From UBA11346 sp038060575 (GTDB lineage Bacteria > Planctomycetota > UBA11346), in the NCBI GenBank assembly GCA_964652775.1, contig CAZZAM010000010.1, forward strand, positions 1 to 64,000: DNA of 64,000 nt, in the 5' to 3' direction. The notes under the pieces are model-generated. The model worked only from the letters and a program-made list of their open reading frames with translations, was not told the DNA's origin and made no database searches. Made by a program: the position numbers and the translations under genes. Shown here piece by piece: positions 48,982-58,802 of this stretch (the stretch's first letter is position 1; each line of letters opens with the position of its first letter).

Positions 48982-49247
48982 CAATCATGGGCGGAAGTCA
49001 GATCACCAGCACGAGCGCAACCGCGTTGAGTCCCGCACCCGCATCGTTGCCGCTCGCGACCACGTCGAGTCGTCCAGCCAACTCCACGACCGCGGTCGGT
49101 TCAACGCCGGCACTCAAACTAGCCGAGTCGCATCCACTGGTGAAAGAATTAATCAAACGATTTGCCGCTGATATCGTCCGTCGTGAACCGCTCGATCACG
49201 CTGCCTGGCTCGCCAAGCTGCGCCGAGATCCCGAACACCATGACTGA
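48945..49247 (+). CDS. dnaX: tau-like C-terminal extension of DnaX, read after -1 frameshift
   Basis: The -1 frame is open from 48912 to TGA 49247. Read after the slip it gives a Ser/Pro/Ala/Thr-rich linker (GPSLGPPRQPSASAP, then about 50 similar residues) and a helical end, HPLVKELIKRFAADIVRRE plus DHAAWLAKLRRDPE. A flexible linker plus a terminal helical module is the organisation of tau beyond gamma, where it contacts helicase and polymerase. An internal ATG at 48987 lacks a ribosome-binding site, so an independent gene is less likely. The end overlaps the kinase start by 8 nt. Confidence 0.68.
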   Translation, partial: SLGPPRQPSASAPIMGGSQITSTSATALSPAPASLPLATTSSRPANSTTAVGSTPALKLAESHPLVKELIKRFAADIVRREPLDHAAWLAKLRRDPEHHD

Positions 49248-51990
49248 TGACCGCAAAGAGAAACAGACGCGGGTCGGCGATGATCCGTCGTGGCAGTCTT
49301 GGAACAGCGGTTCCCGAGGATGGAGCGACAGCACGCAAGGTCTCCAGGACGCCGCATCGAGCAATGCACTCAACCTGCCCGGAGGCGGACGCATCGGGCC
49401 ATACCGCATTTTAACTCCGCTCGGTCGCGGCGGCATGGGTGCCGTCTGGCGCGCCGAAGCCGCAGAAAGCTGCGCGGTTCCAGTCGGTAAATACATTGCG
49501 CTGAAGCTGCTGCACCGGGTTTCACCCGAGGAACGCCGCCGTGCCGCGCGCGAGGTCGCCTACTTGCAGGCATTGCATCATCCGGGTGTCGTACGTGTGC
49601 TCGACTTCGGCGAACATCTTGGCCGGCCATGGATCGTCATGGATCTGGTTGATGGCCGACGTCTCGACAAGGTGATGAGCGACGAGGGTCCATTCGCCTC
49701 CGATCGCGCTGCACGGATTGCGGTCGGTGCACTCGAAGCACTGCACGTCGCCCATCTTGCTGGTATTCTCCATCGCGACATCAAGCCCGGTAATCTGATG
49801 CTGCGGGAAAATGGCCAGGTCGTGGTGCTCGACTTCGGCTTGGCCGCAGCGCCAGAGTTCGAATCGCGCCTGACCGCCAGCGACACCGTCATCGGCACGC
49901 CGGCGTACATGAGTCCCGAGCAAGCCGCCGGTCAACGCACGGCGGTTAGTCCGCGCAGTGATATTTACGCGATGGGAGCCGTGCTCTACGAGATGGTTTC
50001 GGGAACCCCGCCGTTCTCCGCCGATGATCCACGCGCGCTGCTGCGTCAGGTTATCGAACAGCCGTTGACGCCGCCCAGTCAGCATCGTCCCGGCATGCCG
50101 CGTGATCTTGAAACGATCATCCTACGCGCCATGGCCAAGGATCCACGCGATCGCTACCGATTCGCGGAAGCCATGGCCGCGGATTTGCGTCGCTTCATGG
50201 AAGGTCGGCAGGTCAAGACGACGCGTCCGGGCCGAATGCTGCCATTCCTGCGCACGTGTTGGCGTAGGCGCCGCACCCTCGCCGGAGCAGGCCTCCTCCT
50301 ATTCATCGTCCTGGCCGGTTCAGCCCTCGCTGGGCGCGAGGCGATGCATCGGCTGGGATCCAGGACGACGGTGGTGCGCGCACCCGGACCTTCCACCAAT
50401 GAGACATGGATGATCAAGCTTATTCATGTCCAGCCGCTGGTTCCCCCTGGTGACATCAGCGGGAGTGGCGCTGCTTTGCACAGCAAACCGCGCCAATCGC
50501 TTGGCCTCGGCTTTTATTACACCGAGCTGCCCAAGCTGTCCGGTCCAGTGCGACTTGAAGCGACGGTTACACCGCTACTGCCATTCTTCGATGCCTTGTT
50601 CATGATCAGTGACCGTGATATCGGCAAAGGCTACACCGCACGTCTCGTAGGCACCAACAAGGATACGCGGATCGAGCTGCTACGTGGAGGTAAAGTCATG
50701 ACTGGGCGTGACCTTGGCCGCGCACTCATGCTCAGTCGTCCACAACGGCTGAAATTTCACCGCCATGAGGACACGCTGGAAATCCACCTGTTGGATGGCG
50801 TGACTGGAACCGACGCGGTGGTGTCATTCGTCGACCTTGTCCCACTTGAAGGTCCTGATGCCTCGGGCACCTACATCGCGGCTGATCCCGCAGCGATCCA
50901 GATCGCCGAGGTGACACTGGAGACGCAACGCCAGGAGCTGGCCTGGAGCGATCTGCTGCAAGCGGACATGTATCGCCAAGACGGCAGGTACGAGCTGGCT
51001 AAAGATCGTTACGAAGATTTTCTCCGCGAGCACACAATTAATCCACCACCCCAAGCTCGCGATGCGATGCTGCGCGCCGGCCTGTGCTACGAGGAAATCG
51101 GCAAGGAGGTCGGCAAGAAAGACAACCTGACGACCGCCTTGGCCTATTTCAATAAGGTCGCCCAGACGGATATCCCCCGCTACCATCTCGTCGCCACCTT
51201 CCACGCCTGGGCCTGTCTGATCAAACTAGCACGTTTCGAAGAAGCCGACCAGGCTTTCGCTATACTCAGCAAGACCTACAGCACCGAGCAATTACTCGAC
51301 AACGTGCCCAAGGACGCCGCCGAACAGTTGGTCGAAGATTATGTGCTGCGAGCGCAACAGGTGGCCGCTACTGATCAGAACCGTGCTATCGCTCTCTTGA
51401 AGTCGGGTGCCGAAGCGGCCCTGTTTGTCAAACAGCCAGAACGCGTAGCGATGGCACTGAGCACTGCGGGCGACTTGTACATGGCTTTGGATAGCGCCGC
51501 GGCGGCACTGAGTCTCTACCAGCAAGTTGTCGACGATCCCGCAACTCCATTGGCTTGGCGCAGTAAAGCGCGCATGAAGCAGGCCGAGGCGCTCTGTCTG
51601 TCGGGCAAGCGTAGCGAAGCGTTGGCGGCCTATCGCGAAGTCGCCGAGGATCCTCAATCGCCTGAGTTGTCGCCGTGGGCGTGGCTCTGGCTCGGCGATC
51701 TGTTAGCGCGGGGCAATGATTTCCAGGAAGCCATTGCAGCCTGGAGCCAAGCCGCCCTGGATCAGGGCCTCGCAGGTAGGTACGCCCGCACCTTCCTGGG
51801 CAACGAGGCTCTGCCTAGCGAAGCTCCAGTTGAGTCCTGGTATAAAAACGACTTTTACTACATGTGCGCCCGACTCGCTGACCAGTCCGGCGACCATGCC
51901 GCCTACATCGATCTCCTGCGCAAGGCCGCAACGGCTGGGGCAGCGGGCGATTGGCCCTCGCCGCTCGCTCGCCAACTGCTCCTCAAATAG
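49240..51990 (+). CDS. Membrane Ser/Thr protein kinase with C-terminal TPR-like repeats
   Basis: This 916-residue protein has an N-terminal Hanks-type kinase domain (about 52-330): glycine loop LGRGGMGAVW, VAIK-type Lys in YIALKLL, catalytic loop LHRDIKPGNLML, DFG in VLDFGLA, and GTPAYMSPEQAAG. One membrane helix follows (about 350-370, LAGAGLLLFIVLAGSALAG). A beta-rich region (about 395-570) and a long TPR-like helical region (about 575-900) lie outside the cytoplasm. Such kinases are abundant in Planctomycetes-type genomes. ATG 49240 overlaps the end of the dnaX -1 frame by 8 nt, so it is probably transcribed with dnaX. Confidence 0.92.
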   Translation: MTDDRKEKQTRVGDDPSWQSWNSGSRGWSDSTQGLQDAASSNALNLPGGGRIGPYRILTPLGRGGMGAVWRAEAAESCAVPVGKYIALKLLHRVSPEERRRAAREVAYLQALHHPGVVRVLDFGEHLGRPWIVMDLVDGRRLDKVMSDEGPFASDRAARIAVGALEALHVAHLAGILHRDIKPGNLMLRENGQVVVLDFGLAAAPEFESRLTASDTVIGTPAYMSPEQAAGQRTAVSPRSDIYAMGAVLYEMVSGTPPFSADDPRALLRQVIEQPLTPPSQHRPGMPRDLETIILRAMAKDPRDRYRFAEAMAADLRRFMEGRQVKTTRPGRMLPFLRTCWRRRRTLAGAGLLLFIVLAGSALAGREAMHRLGSRTTVVRAPGPSTNETWMIKLIHVQPLVPPGDISGSGAALHSKPRQSLGLGFYYTELPKLSGPVRLEATVTPLLPFFDALFMISDRDIGKGYTARLVGTNKDTRIELLRGGKVMTGRDLGRALMLSRPQRLKFHRHEDTLEIHLLDGVTGTDAVVSFVDLVPLEGPDASGTYIAADPAAIQIAEVTLETQRQELAWSDLLQADMYRQDGRYELAKDRYEDFLREHTINPPPQARDAMLRAGLCYEEIGKEVGKKDNLTTALAYFNKVAQTDIPRYHLVATFHAWACLIKLARFEEADQAFAILSKTYSTEQLLDNVPKDAAEQLVEDYVLRAQQVAATDQNRAIALLKSGAEAALFVKQPERVAMALSTAGDLYMALDSAAAALSLYQQVVDDPATPLAWRSKARMKQAEALCLSGKRSEALAAYREVAEDPQSPELSPWAWLWLGDLLARGNDFQEAIAAWSQAALDQGLAGRYARTFLGNEALPSEAPVESWYKNDFYYMCARLADQSGDHAAYIDLLRKAATAGAAGDWPSPLARQLLLK

Positions 51991-52060
51991 ACTGCAAACG
52001 ACGCGGCCGACACCCGCAGAGGACGTCGGCCAGACCTACGACAGCGTCAATCCAGCTGTG

Positions 52061-52234
52061 CTAACGGTCGTCTTCTTTCTCTTCTTTGTCGTCATCGTCG
52101 CTGAGATCGTCCTCCATCTCCTCGTTCTCGTCATAGACGGTGTCGAGAAAGTCGTCGAGAGCGTCACGGATCGTCTCGTTGATCCGGTAGCCTTCGCTCT
52201 TGAGCAGCTTGATGATGTCTTCTTCGAGGCCCAT
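52061..52234 (-). CDS. Small highly acidic protein
   Basis: This 57-residue protein has a helical N-terminus (MGLEEDIIKLLKSEGYRI) and a C-terminal half made largely of Asp and Glu (DENEEMEDDLSDDDDKEEKE). AGGAG lies 6 nt before ATG 52234, a clear ribosome-binding site. I do not recognise a family; acidic tails like this occur in DNA mimics, metal-binding and chaperone-like proteins. It is convergent with the kinase gene. The divergent 52235-52613 region upstream holds no credible gene and probably carries the opp operon promoter. Confidence 0.65.
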   Translation of the reverse strand: MGLEEDIIKLLKSEGYRINETIRDALDDFLDTVYDENEEMEDDLSDDDDKEEKEDDR

Positions 52235-52613
52235 GGACGGCTCCTGAACGCGTCGTGTGGGGAAGTCAGTAGGGACGTGGAGGGAACTGTCAATACCCGA
52301 TACCTGGCGCACCCCATCCCCTACCTGAGTTTATGGGAATTAGCCGACATTTCCCAGGGAACCATGACTGCCAGGGACGCCACTTTCCGACCATGAAGCC
52401 AAGCCAACACCATCGTCCAGACGTCCGCTACCCGAAGCACGCCTCGATGCCTCGTGGGTTGGCAGTGAGACACTGGTCCTCTTTGCACGATCCATGTGGG
52501 ACAGAGTGCTTGCCGCACCGCGTTGCCTTTTCACAGTACGCCGCCTTGGATGCAATGCTGATGGAGTACCGTGGCTGCATGATCAATCCACTGTCCTCTC
52601 AGGAGCACGCGGT

Positions 52614-55600
52614 ATGATCGCGTTGTTTCTGCGCCTCGCATTGGTGCTGGTCGTCTGCCTCATGGGCGCGTCGGTGGTCCAACGACTATTGGCACGCAAC
52701 AGTCCGCCGAGCGACAAGGTCAGCGTCCACGTCACCGCAACAAAACCATTCACGCTCGCAGACGTCCTCGCCGCCAACATTCCCACCCCGATCCGCTCGC
52801 GTGTATCCTTCCCGGGATATAGTTACGCCCAAGCACAGCCTGGCAGCCAAGATGCTCCTGAAATCGTCATTACTCATTTTGCTGAAGCTCCCGAGCTTGC
52901 TGCCCGTACCACCAAACCACGCGATGACCCTGACTGGCTGCCACCAGTAGCCGAGCGTATGCCACGCAACCCGGCCGTGGTCCGTGGCCCGGACGGCATC
53001 GGCGTGTACGGCGGTGACTGGAAGCATTGCATCAGTGGCGCTCGCGGCGACCTGGGCACCAAAATCGGCTACGAGTCGCTCGTCCGCTTCGACCCGTCTG
53101 GACGCCTCCAGCCCGGATTGGCCCACCGCTGGGAGGTCAGCCCTGATAACCGCGTTTTTACCTTTTATTTACGCAAGGGACACCGCTGGTCTAATGGCCA
53201 GCCCTTCACCGCCCAGGACATTACCTGGACCTGCAACGTCGATATCGGTTCAGCGCACTGGTCGCCACCAGACTGGACGCGCCCCACCGACGGTGCGACT
53301 AGGCTATACGTCGGCGACGTGCGCGACTGGCCAGCGCTCGCCAAAGCGATCGTTGATGAACCAACCTCGCCATCACCCGCCGCTCAACTGCGCGCTCAGC
53401 TAACGCCAGAAGCGCTCGCCCTGCTGCGTGACCTCGCTGCCGGCAAAGCGCTTCCCGCGACCGGCGAAGACGCGCTCACCAATGAATTCAACCGCATATT
53501 GTCGGTTGACGTGTTCGCTGACGGATCCGCGTGGCGATCACTGGACCTGACTCAGGAAATCCGCGACCTCACGGCCAAGGGCCACTCACGACTATCCAAG
53601 GCCGAGATCGCCCAACTCCACCTCATGCTCGAACGCAAGGCGCTGTTTGAGCGAGTTTCAGCAAAAAGTGCAGAGCTTGATCCCGCCGATCGTTCCCGCC
53701 TGCAGATGCTGCTGTTTCGCGCTGCTTTTGCCCGCTGGGTAACTCCGGCCGAAAAACGTCGCGTGAAGGTCGAGGCGATTCCCGATGAAGATGGCGACAA
53801 CTCCCACATTGTCCGCTTCACCTTTGATAACCCGAATTCAATCTTCCTGGAAAAAACCGCGACCTTCATGTGCTACACCGGCTTGTTCAAGCCGTCAAAT
53901 ACTAACAAGGTCTGGCATGTCGACGGCATGATCGAATTGGCCGACTGTGACATCATCGATTGGCCAGGACTGGCTCGCCTATTGATGAGCGCCCAGGATG
54001 GAACGACTGCGCTCGGTCGCCTCGCTGGATTGCTGAGTGAATCCACGCGCGCCGCGTTGACTGCCATATCCGCCAGCGAACAACCGACCCCTGCTGATCG
54101 CGCGCGCCTCATTGCCGACCTCAACCGCATCGCCGAAGGATCCGACCTCTACCAGCCAGGCGTCTGGCCAGAAGCCGCTTTCGACCAGGAGGTCAGCGAG
54201 ATCCAAGCGCGCAATGTCCTTGGCTTCGGATTTCCGGACTGGCGGCGCTATGACGAACTCTGTGATCGCCAAGACCTGATGCGCCGCGCAGCTAGTAACG
54301 GCGTGGCCACGCTGTCAGCCGTCGAGCGCATCCGTCTCCACGGTGCCTTGATCCGGGCCTCGGTCCCAGCTCAGATCATCGCGTTGAATCGCGAGGCCGG
54401 GCTTGACTACTTGGCCCAACACGGTCCGCGCAAATACGGCAATTGGATGGACCGTTATCGCGAAAGTTCTAACTACCATCCGGTGTTCAATCCGCATGTA
54501 CCAACCCTGACTGCGTGGCGCTCGATCAGTGAAAAGAAGGAACTCACCAACATCGCCATCCGCAATCCCTATTACTACAAAGTGGATGAACACGGCAATC
54601 AACTGCCTTACATCAACCGCATCATCACCCAAACCGGGGTCGATCACGCCGTACAACTCCTCAAATTACGCTCGGGAAATATCGATTTCCAGATCCGCGA
54701 CCTGACCTTTGCCGATTTCACCGTGCTCAAACAGAACGAGACAATTGGCAAATACGAGATCCGCCTGTGGGCCAATGATTACTGTGGCGAAGTGAATTTC
54801 TGGCCGTTGCAGACTCACCGGGATCCTGAATACCGACGCCTGTTCACCGATCGCCGCTTCCGCCAAGCGCTTTCGCTCGGACTGAATCGCCAGGAGATTA
54901 TTGACGTCGTCTACAAAGGCATGGGCAAGCCCATGCAGCACTCCATTCCCGAGGGCTCTCCCTACTACAACGCCAAGCTGGCAAAGGCGTACATTGCCTA
55001 CGATCCGGCACGGGCCAATGCGCTACTTGATGCGATCGGCATCGCCAAACGTAATTCAGATGGCATGCGTCTCTTCTGGGATGGACGACCAATCACCATC
55101 GATCTGAACACAGCGGGTAGCGTCCCGAACGAAGTCGTGCAGATGGCGTGCAATGCCTGGCAAGCACTCGGCCTCAATGTGCAGTTGAAGTTCCGCCAGG
55201 GCATGATGATGAATCGCATGATCGAGATGGGCACCGCCGACATCGTTGCCGTCTGGGAGGGCGGCAGCTCTTTCGGTCCACTGCTCGCCGGCAGCTTTGC
55301 CCCCACCCATCCCGCCGAGTCGCCGCAATGGTCGGCCTGGGTTAAACACCTGAGCGGTTTCAAGGGCGGCGCTGAAGAACCACCACCGTGGCTCATCGAC
55401 ATCAATCGAATCTGGGAGTCGGTACTCACCGCTAAAAACAAGACTGACCAATTGGCGGCCTGGGCAGCACTCACGGATCAGGCCGCCGAGGACCTGTCGG
55501 TCATTGGCATCATGACCAGCCCGGGACGGCTGGTCTATGTCCGCAACGGGTTCAAGAACGTTCCCAAACTCGCACTCGCTGGGTGGATCGCGCACGAGCC

Positions 55601-55652
55601 AGGTAATAGCTGTCCCGAAGCGTTCTTCTTCGATCCCAAGGTGGGCAACTGA
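52614..55652 (+). CDS. Oligopeptide ABC transporter substrate-binding protein, very long
   Basis: This 1012-residue SBP_bac_5 protein has an N-terminal hydrophobic segment (FLRLALVLVVCLMGASVV) that anchors or exports it. The family core is split: GYESLVRFDPSGRLQPGLAH, FTFYLRKGHRWSNGQPFTAQD, then after long helical insertions the second part from about 640 (NIAIRNPYYYKVDEHGNQLP, FRQALSLGLNRQEIIDVVYKG). Usual length is 500-600; the extra 400 residues include helix-rich stretches at about 240-370 and 460-560. AGGAG lies 8 nt before ATG 52614. It is the first gene of a five-gene transporter operon. Confidence 0.88.
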   Translation: MIALFLRLALVLVVCLMGASVVQRLLARNSPPSDKVSVHVTATKPFTLADVLAANIPTPIRSRVSFPGYSYAQAQPGSQDAPEIVITHFAEAPELAARTTKPRDDPDWLPPVAERMPRNPAVVRGPDGIGVYGGDWKHCISGARGDLGTKIGYESLVRFDPSGRLQPGLAHRWEVSPDNRVFTFYLRKGHRWSNGQPFTAQDITWTCNVDIGSAHWSPPDWTRPTDGATRLYVGDVRDWPALAKAIVDEPTSPSPAAQLRAQLTPEALALLRDLAAGKALPATGEDALTNEFNRILSVDVFADGSAWRSLDLTQEIRDLTAKGHSRLSKAEIAQLHLMLERKALFERVSAKSAELDPADRSRLQMLLFRAAFARWVTPAEKRRVKVEAIPDEDGDNSHIVRFTFDNPNSIFLEKTATFMCYTGLFKPSNTNKVWHVDGMIELADCDIIDWPGLARLLMSAQDGTTALGRLAGLLSESTRAALTAISASEQPTPADRARLIADLNRIAEGSDLYQPGVWPEAAFDQEVSEIQARNVLGFGFPDWRRYDELCDRQDLMRRAASNGVATLSAVERIRLHGALIRASVPAQIIALNREAGLDYLAQHGPRKYGNWMDRYRESSNYHPVFNPHVPTLTAWRSISEKKELTNIAIRNPYYYKVDEHGNQLPYINRIITQTGVDHAVQLLKLRSGNIDFQIRDLTFADFTVLKQNETIGKYEIRLWANDYCGEVNFWPLQTHRDPEYRRLFTDRRFRQALSLGLNRQEIIDVVYKGMGKPMQHSIPEGSPYYNAKLAKAYIAYDPARANALLDAIGIAKRNSDGMRLFWDGRPITIDLNTAGSVPNEVVQMACNAWQALGLNVQLKFRQGMMMNRMIEMGTADIVAVWEGGSSFGPLLAGSFAPTHPAESPQWSAWVKHLSGFKGGAEEPPPWLIDINRIWESVLTAKNKTDQLAAWAALTDQAAEDLSVIGIMTSPGRLVYVRNGFKNVPKLALAGWIAHEPGNSCPEAFFFDPKVGN

Positions 55653-55653
55653 G

Positions 55654-56646
55654 ATGTTGATCCGCTATATCATTCGCCGCCTAATGATCGCCATTCCAAC
55701 CCTGTTGGTGATCAGCCTGCTCGTGTTTCTGGTCATCCAATTGCCGCCAGGCAACTTCCTCGACTTCAAAATCGATCAGATGAAAAAAGAGGGACAGGTC
55801 GATCAGGCCGAGATCTCGGCGCTGCGCGAACGCTACCATTTCGATCAACCTATCCTGATCCGCTACGTCTTTTGGATGCGCGGCTTTGTCACTGGCGACC
55901 TCGGCAAATCGTTCGAGACCGACGCCGAAGTAACCGACATTCTGATCGAACTGCTGCCGCCAACTATCGCGATCAGCTTCTGCGCCCTCATTATCACCTG
56001 GATCGTTGCGTTCCCATTCGGCATCATTGCTGCCGTCAGGAGGAATACGCCCTGGGACTACTCACTGACCTTCTTCGGGCTCGTCGCCATGGCGACACCT
56101 GCATTTATCCTTGCCCTCGTGTTTCAAGTCGTGATGCAGCACTTCTCGCCCACCTTCGATCCCACTGGTCTGATCAGCCAGCCGTATCGCGATCAACCAT
56201 GGTCCTTAGGCAAAACAATCGACCTGCTGATGCACCTATGGGTTCCGGTGGTCATTCTCGGCGTAGCCGGCACCGCGAGTATGATCCGCATCCTGCGCGC
56301 CAATTTGATCGACGAACTGAAAAAACAGTACGTGCTGTGCGCCATGGCACGCGGCGTTCATCCGGCGGTGGCCGTCCTGCGCTATCCACTGCGCGTGGCG
56401 ATCAATCCGTTCATCTCCAGCATCGGCCTGATCCTGCCGGCGCTCATTGGCGGCTCGCTGATCATCGAGAAGGTCCTTGGCCTGCCCACGCTCGGACCCC
56501 GCCTGCTGCAGGCTTTGCAAAGCCAAGACATCTATCTCGCCTCCAGTTGTGTTTTCATCCACTGCATCCTGGCCGTCGTTGGCATCCTGATCAGCGATAT
56601 CCTGCTCTCGATTGTCGATCCCCGTATCCGTTTTGGTGGGAAGTAG
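55654..56646 (+). CDS. ABC transporter permease, OppB/DppB type
   Basis: This 330-residue membrane protein has six predicted helices, the first at about 10-30 (MIAIPTLLVISLLVFLVIQL) followed by PPGNFLD, a hallmark of DppB-type permeases. The cytoplasmic EAA loop is recognisable near YVLCAMARGVHPAVAVLRYP. It pairs with the next permease to form the import channel. ATG 55654 lies 1 bp after the upstream stop. Confidence 0.92.
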   Translation: MLIRYIIRRLMIAIPTLLVISLLVFLVIQLPPGNFLDFKIDQMKKEGQVDQAEISALRERYHFDQPILIRYVFWMRGFVTGDLGKSFETDAEVTDILIELLPPTIAISFCALIITWIVAFPFGIIAAVRRNTPWDYSLTFFGLVAMATPAFILALVFQVVMQHFSPTFDPTGLISQPYRDQPWSLGKTIDLLMHLWVPVVILGVAGTASMIRILRANLIDELKKQYVLCAMARGVHPAVAVLRYPLRVAINPFISSIGLILPALIGGSLIIEKVLGLPTLGPRLLQALQSQDIYLASSCVFIHCILAVVGILISDILLSIVDPRIRFGGK

Positions 56647-56647
56647 C

Positions 56648-57775
56648 ATGGCTGATCCGACCATCCCTCCTGCTCAAGCGCCCGCCGACGCCGGCAAGAC
56701 AGCGTATTATGAGGCCAGTCATTGGACGCTCATGCGGCGTCGGTTCTGCAAGCACCGCGTAGCATTCTGGTGCACCCATCTGGTGTTTCTGATCTATGCG
56801 CTGTGCCTAGCCGCACCGCTCCTTGCGCCCTACGATCCGGTCAAGATCCATTCGAATTTCATCAATCTGCCGCCTCAGATCGTACATGTCGGCTTCGTCG
56901 AAAACCATACGCTGCCGCGCCTCTATGTGCATCCGTATCGGCAGAACATGGATCCGAGTACGTTGGATCGAACGTACTGGGTTGACGAGTCGGTCCGGGT
57001 TCCGATCCGCTTTTTCGTCGAGGGTCATTCGTGGGGGCTGTTCGGCCTCGAGAGCAATCGCCATCTGTTTGGCGTCGACGAAGGCCAGACCTGCTTCCTG
57101 TTCGGCACTGGACAACTTGGTCAAGACAGCCTGTCGCGCATGCTCTACGGCGGCCGCATCTCGCTGCTGCTTGGCCTGATGGGCGTGCTGCTCTCGTTTT
57201 TCCTCGGCCTCACCCTGGGCGGCATCTCTGGCTATTACGGTGGCCGCATCGACATGATCATTCAGCGCTCAGCCGAAGTGATGATGACGATTCCGTCGAT
57301 CCCATTGTGGCTCGCCCTCGGTGCCGCCATTCCCAAAGATTGGTCTCCCCTGCAGGTCTACTGGGGCATGACCATGATCCTGGCCTGCATCGGTTGGACC
57401 GGCATGTGCCGGACGGTGCGCGGCAAACTACTATCGCTACGCGAAGAGGATTACGCCAAGGCGGCCCTGCTCGCCGGTGCAACCGAAGGCCGCATCATCG
57501 CCGTCCATCTCATCCCCAATTTCTTCAGTCATATCATCGCCAGCCTCAGTCTTGCGGTTCCCGGCATGATCCTCGCCGAAACCAGCCTCAGCTTCCTCGG
57601 CCTCGGACTACGTCCGCCGGTCGTCAGTTGGGGCGTGCTGCTGCAGGAGGCGACCGTCGATTCGGTGATCAACCAGCCATGGCTGCTGATGCCCGCCGCA
57701 TGCGTTATCCTGATCGTTCTCAGCTTCAACTTCATGGGCGAGGGCATGCGTGATGCCGCCGACCCCTACGCCTGA
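56648..57775 (+). CDS. ABC transporter permease, OppC/DppC type
   Basis: This 375-residue protein has an N-terminal helix (about 38-58), an unusually long periplasmic loop of about 90 residues (NMDPSTLDRTYWVDESVRVP), then FGTGQLGQDSLSRMLYGGRISLLLG, the DppC-type motif (usually GTDxxGRDvlSRllyGaRiSL). The EAA loop is EDYAKAALLAGATEGRIIAVHLIP. Gln replaces the common Asp of GTDQLGRD. It starts 1 bp after the previous stop. Confidence 0.92.
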   Translation: MADPTIPPAQAPADAGKTAYYEASHWTLMRRRFCKHRVAFWCTHLVFLIYALCLAAPLLAPYDPVKIHSNFINLPPQIVHVGFVENHTLPRLYVHPYRQNMDPSTLDRTYWVDESVRVPIRFFVEGHSWGLFGLESNRHLFGVDEGQTCFLFGTGQLGQDSLSRMLYGGRISLLLGLMGVLLSFFLGLTLGGISGYYGGRIDMIIQRSAEVMMTIPSIPLWLALGAAIPKDWSPLQVYWGMTMILACIGWTGMCRTVRGKLLSLREEDYAKAALLAGATEGRIIAVHLIPNFFSHIIASLSLAVPGMILAETSLSFLGLGLRPPVVSWGVLLQEATVDSVINQPWLLMPAACVILIVLSFNFMGEGMRDAADPYA

Positions 57776-57785
57776 CGGAACCGCC

Positions 57786-58802
57786 ATGCCGGAGCCCATC
57801 CTCGAATTCAAGGACGTGCACGTCCACTACCACACTGATGACGGCGTGGTCGAGGCGGTGCGTGGCGTGAATTATCGCGTCCATCCCGACGAGATCCTTG
57901 CTATCGTCGGTGAAAGCGGCTGCGGCAAAAGTCAGAGCAGCTACGCTGCCATGGGCTTGGTCCAACCACCGGGGCGCACACCGCAGGGCAAAATCCTATT
58001 TCGTGAAAAAGAAGGGGCTAACCCCATCGATTTGCTGAGCCTCGGACGCAACAGCAAAGAGATGCGTGCGATCCGCGGTGGTCGCTTGGCAATGATCTTC
58101 CAGGAGCCGATGACCGCACTCAGTCCGGTACATCGCATCGGTACGCTGATCGACGAGGTGCTGCGCCTGCATACCGACCTCGATGCCGAAGCCCGCTTCA
58201 AACGCGCCTGCGAGATGCTGACCCGGGTTGGCATTCCTGACGCCGCCAAGCGCTACAAGCAGTATAGCTTCGAGTTTTCTGGCGGCATGCGTCAGCGCAT
58301 CATGATTGCGATCGCGTTGGCCTGCAATCCCCGCTTGCTGATTGCCGACGAGCCGACCACCGGCCTCGATGTGACGATTCAGGCGCAGATCCTTGATCTG
58401 ATTAAACAGGTGCAGGCCGAGTTCCACATCGGCGTGGTGCTGATCACCCACGATCTCGCTGTGGTCGCCGAGACCGCGCACCGCGTGGCCGTGATGTACC
58501 TGGGACGCATCGTCGAAGAGGCGAACGTCCTTGAGCTGTTCAAGCAACCGCGCCACCCATACACCGTCGCGTTGCTGCAATCGGTCATCGGCACGCAACT
58601 CAGCGCTGATGGTCGTCTGCCGACCATCCAAGGTACGGTGCCTGGTCCGCTCGAACGCGTGCCCGGCTGCCCGTTCCACCCACGCTGCCAAAAAGCCATC
58701 GCCGGTCTATGCGAGCGCGAACTGCCACGCGTCCGCCGGATCAATCCGACAACCCACGTCGCGTGTCACCTCTATAATGAATTTCCCGAGGATCAGCCAT
58801 GA
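57786..58802 (+). CDS. Oligopeptide ABC transporter ATPase, OppD type
   Basis: This 338-residue ATPase shows Walker A IVGESGCGKSQ (Thr/Ser position is Ser), Q-loop MIFQEPMTALSPVHRIG, signature FSGGMRQRIMIA, Walker B LLIADEPTTGLD and the H-loop VVLITHDLAVV. The C-terminal oligopeptide-transporter extension contains CPFHPRC, part of the Fe-S-like Cys motif of OppD/DppD proteins. ATG 57786 is preferred; ATG 57750 would overlap the preceding gene. Confidence 0.94.
   Translation: MPEPILEFKDVHVHYHTDDGVVEAVRGVNYRVHPDEILAIVGESGCGKSQSSYAAMGLVQPPGRTPQGKILFREKEGANPIDLLSLGRNSKEMRAIRGGRLAMIFQEPMTALSPVHRIGTLIDEVLRLHTDLDAEARFKRACEMLTRVGIPDAAKRYKQYSFEFSGGMRQRIMIAIALACNPRLLIADEPTTGLDVTIQAQILDLIKQVQAEFHIGVVLITHDLAVVAETAHRVAVMYLGRIVEEANVLELFKQPRHPYTVALLQSVIGTQLSADGRLPTIQGTVPGPLERVPGCPFHPRCQKAIAGLCERELPRVRRINPTTHVACHLYNEFPEDQP

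Noticed and set aside
48987..49247. Independent 86-residue gene after dnaX
   Set aside because: No ribosome-binding site before ATG 48987; the open frame extends upstream into dnaX at a slippery heptamer and the sequence is tau-like.
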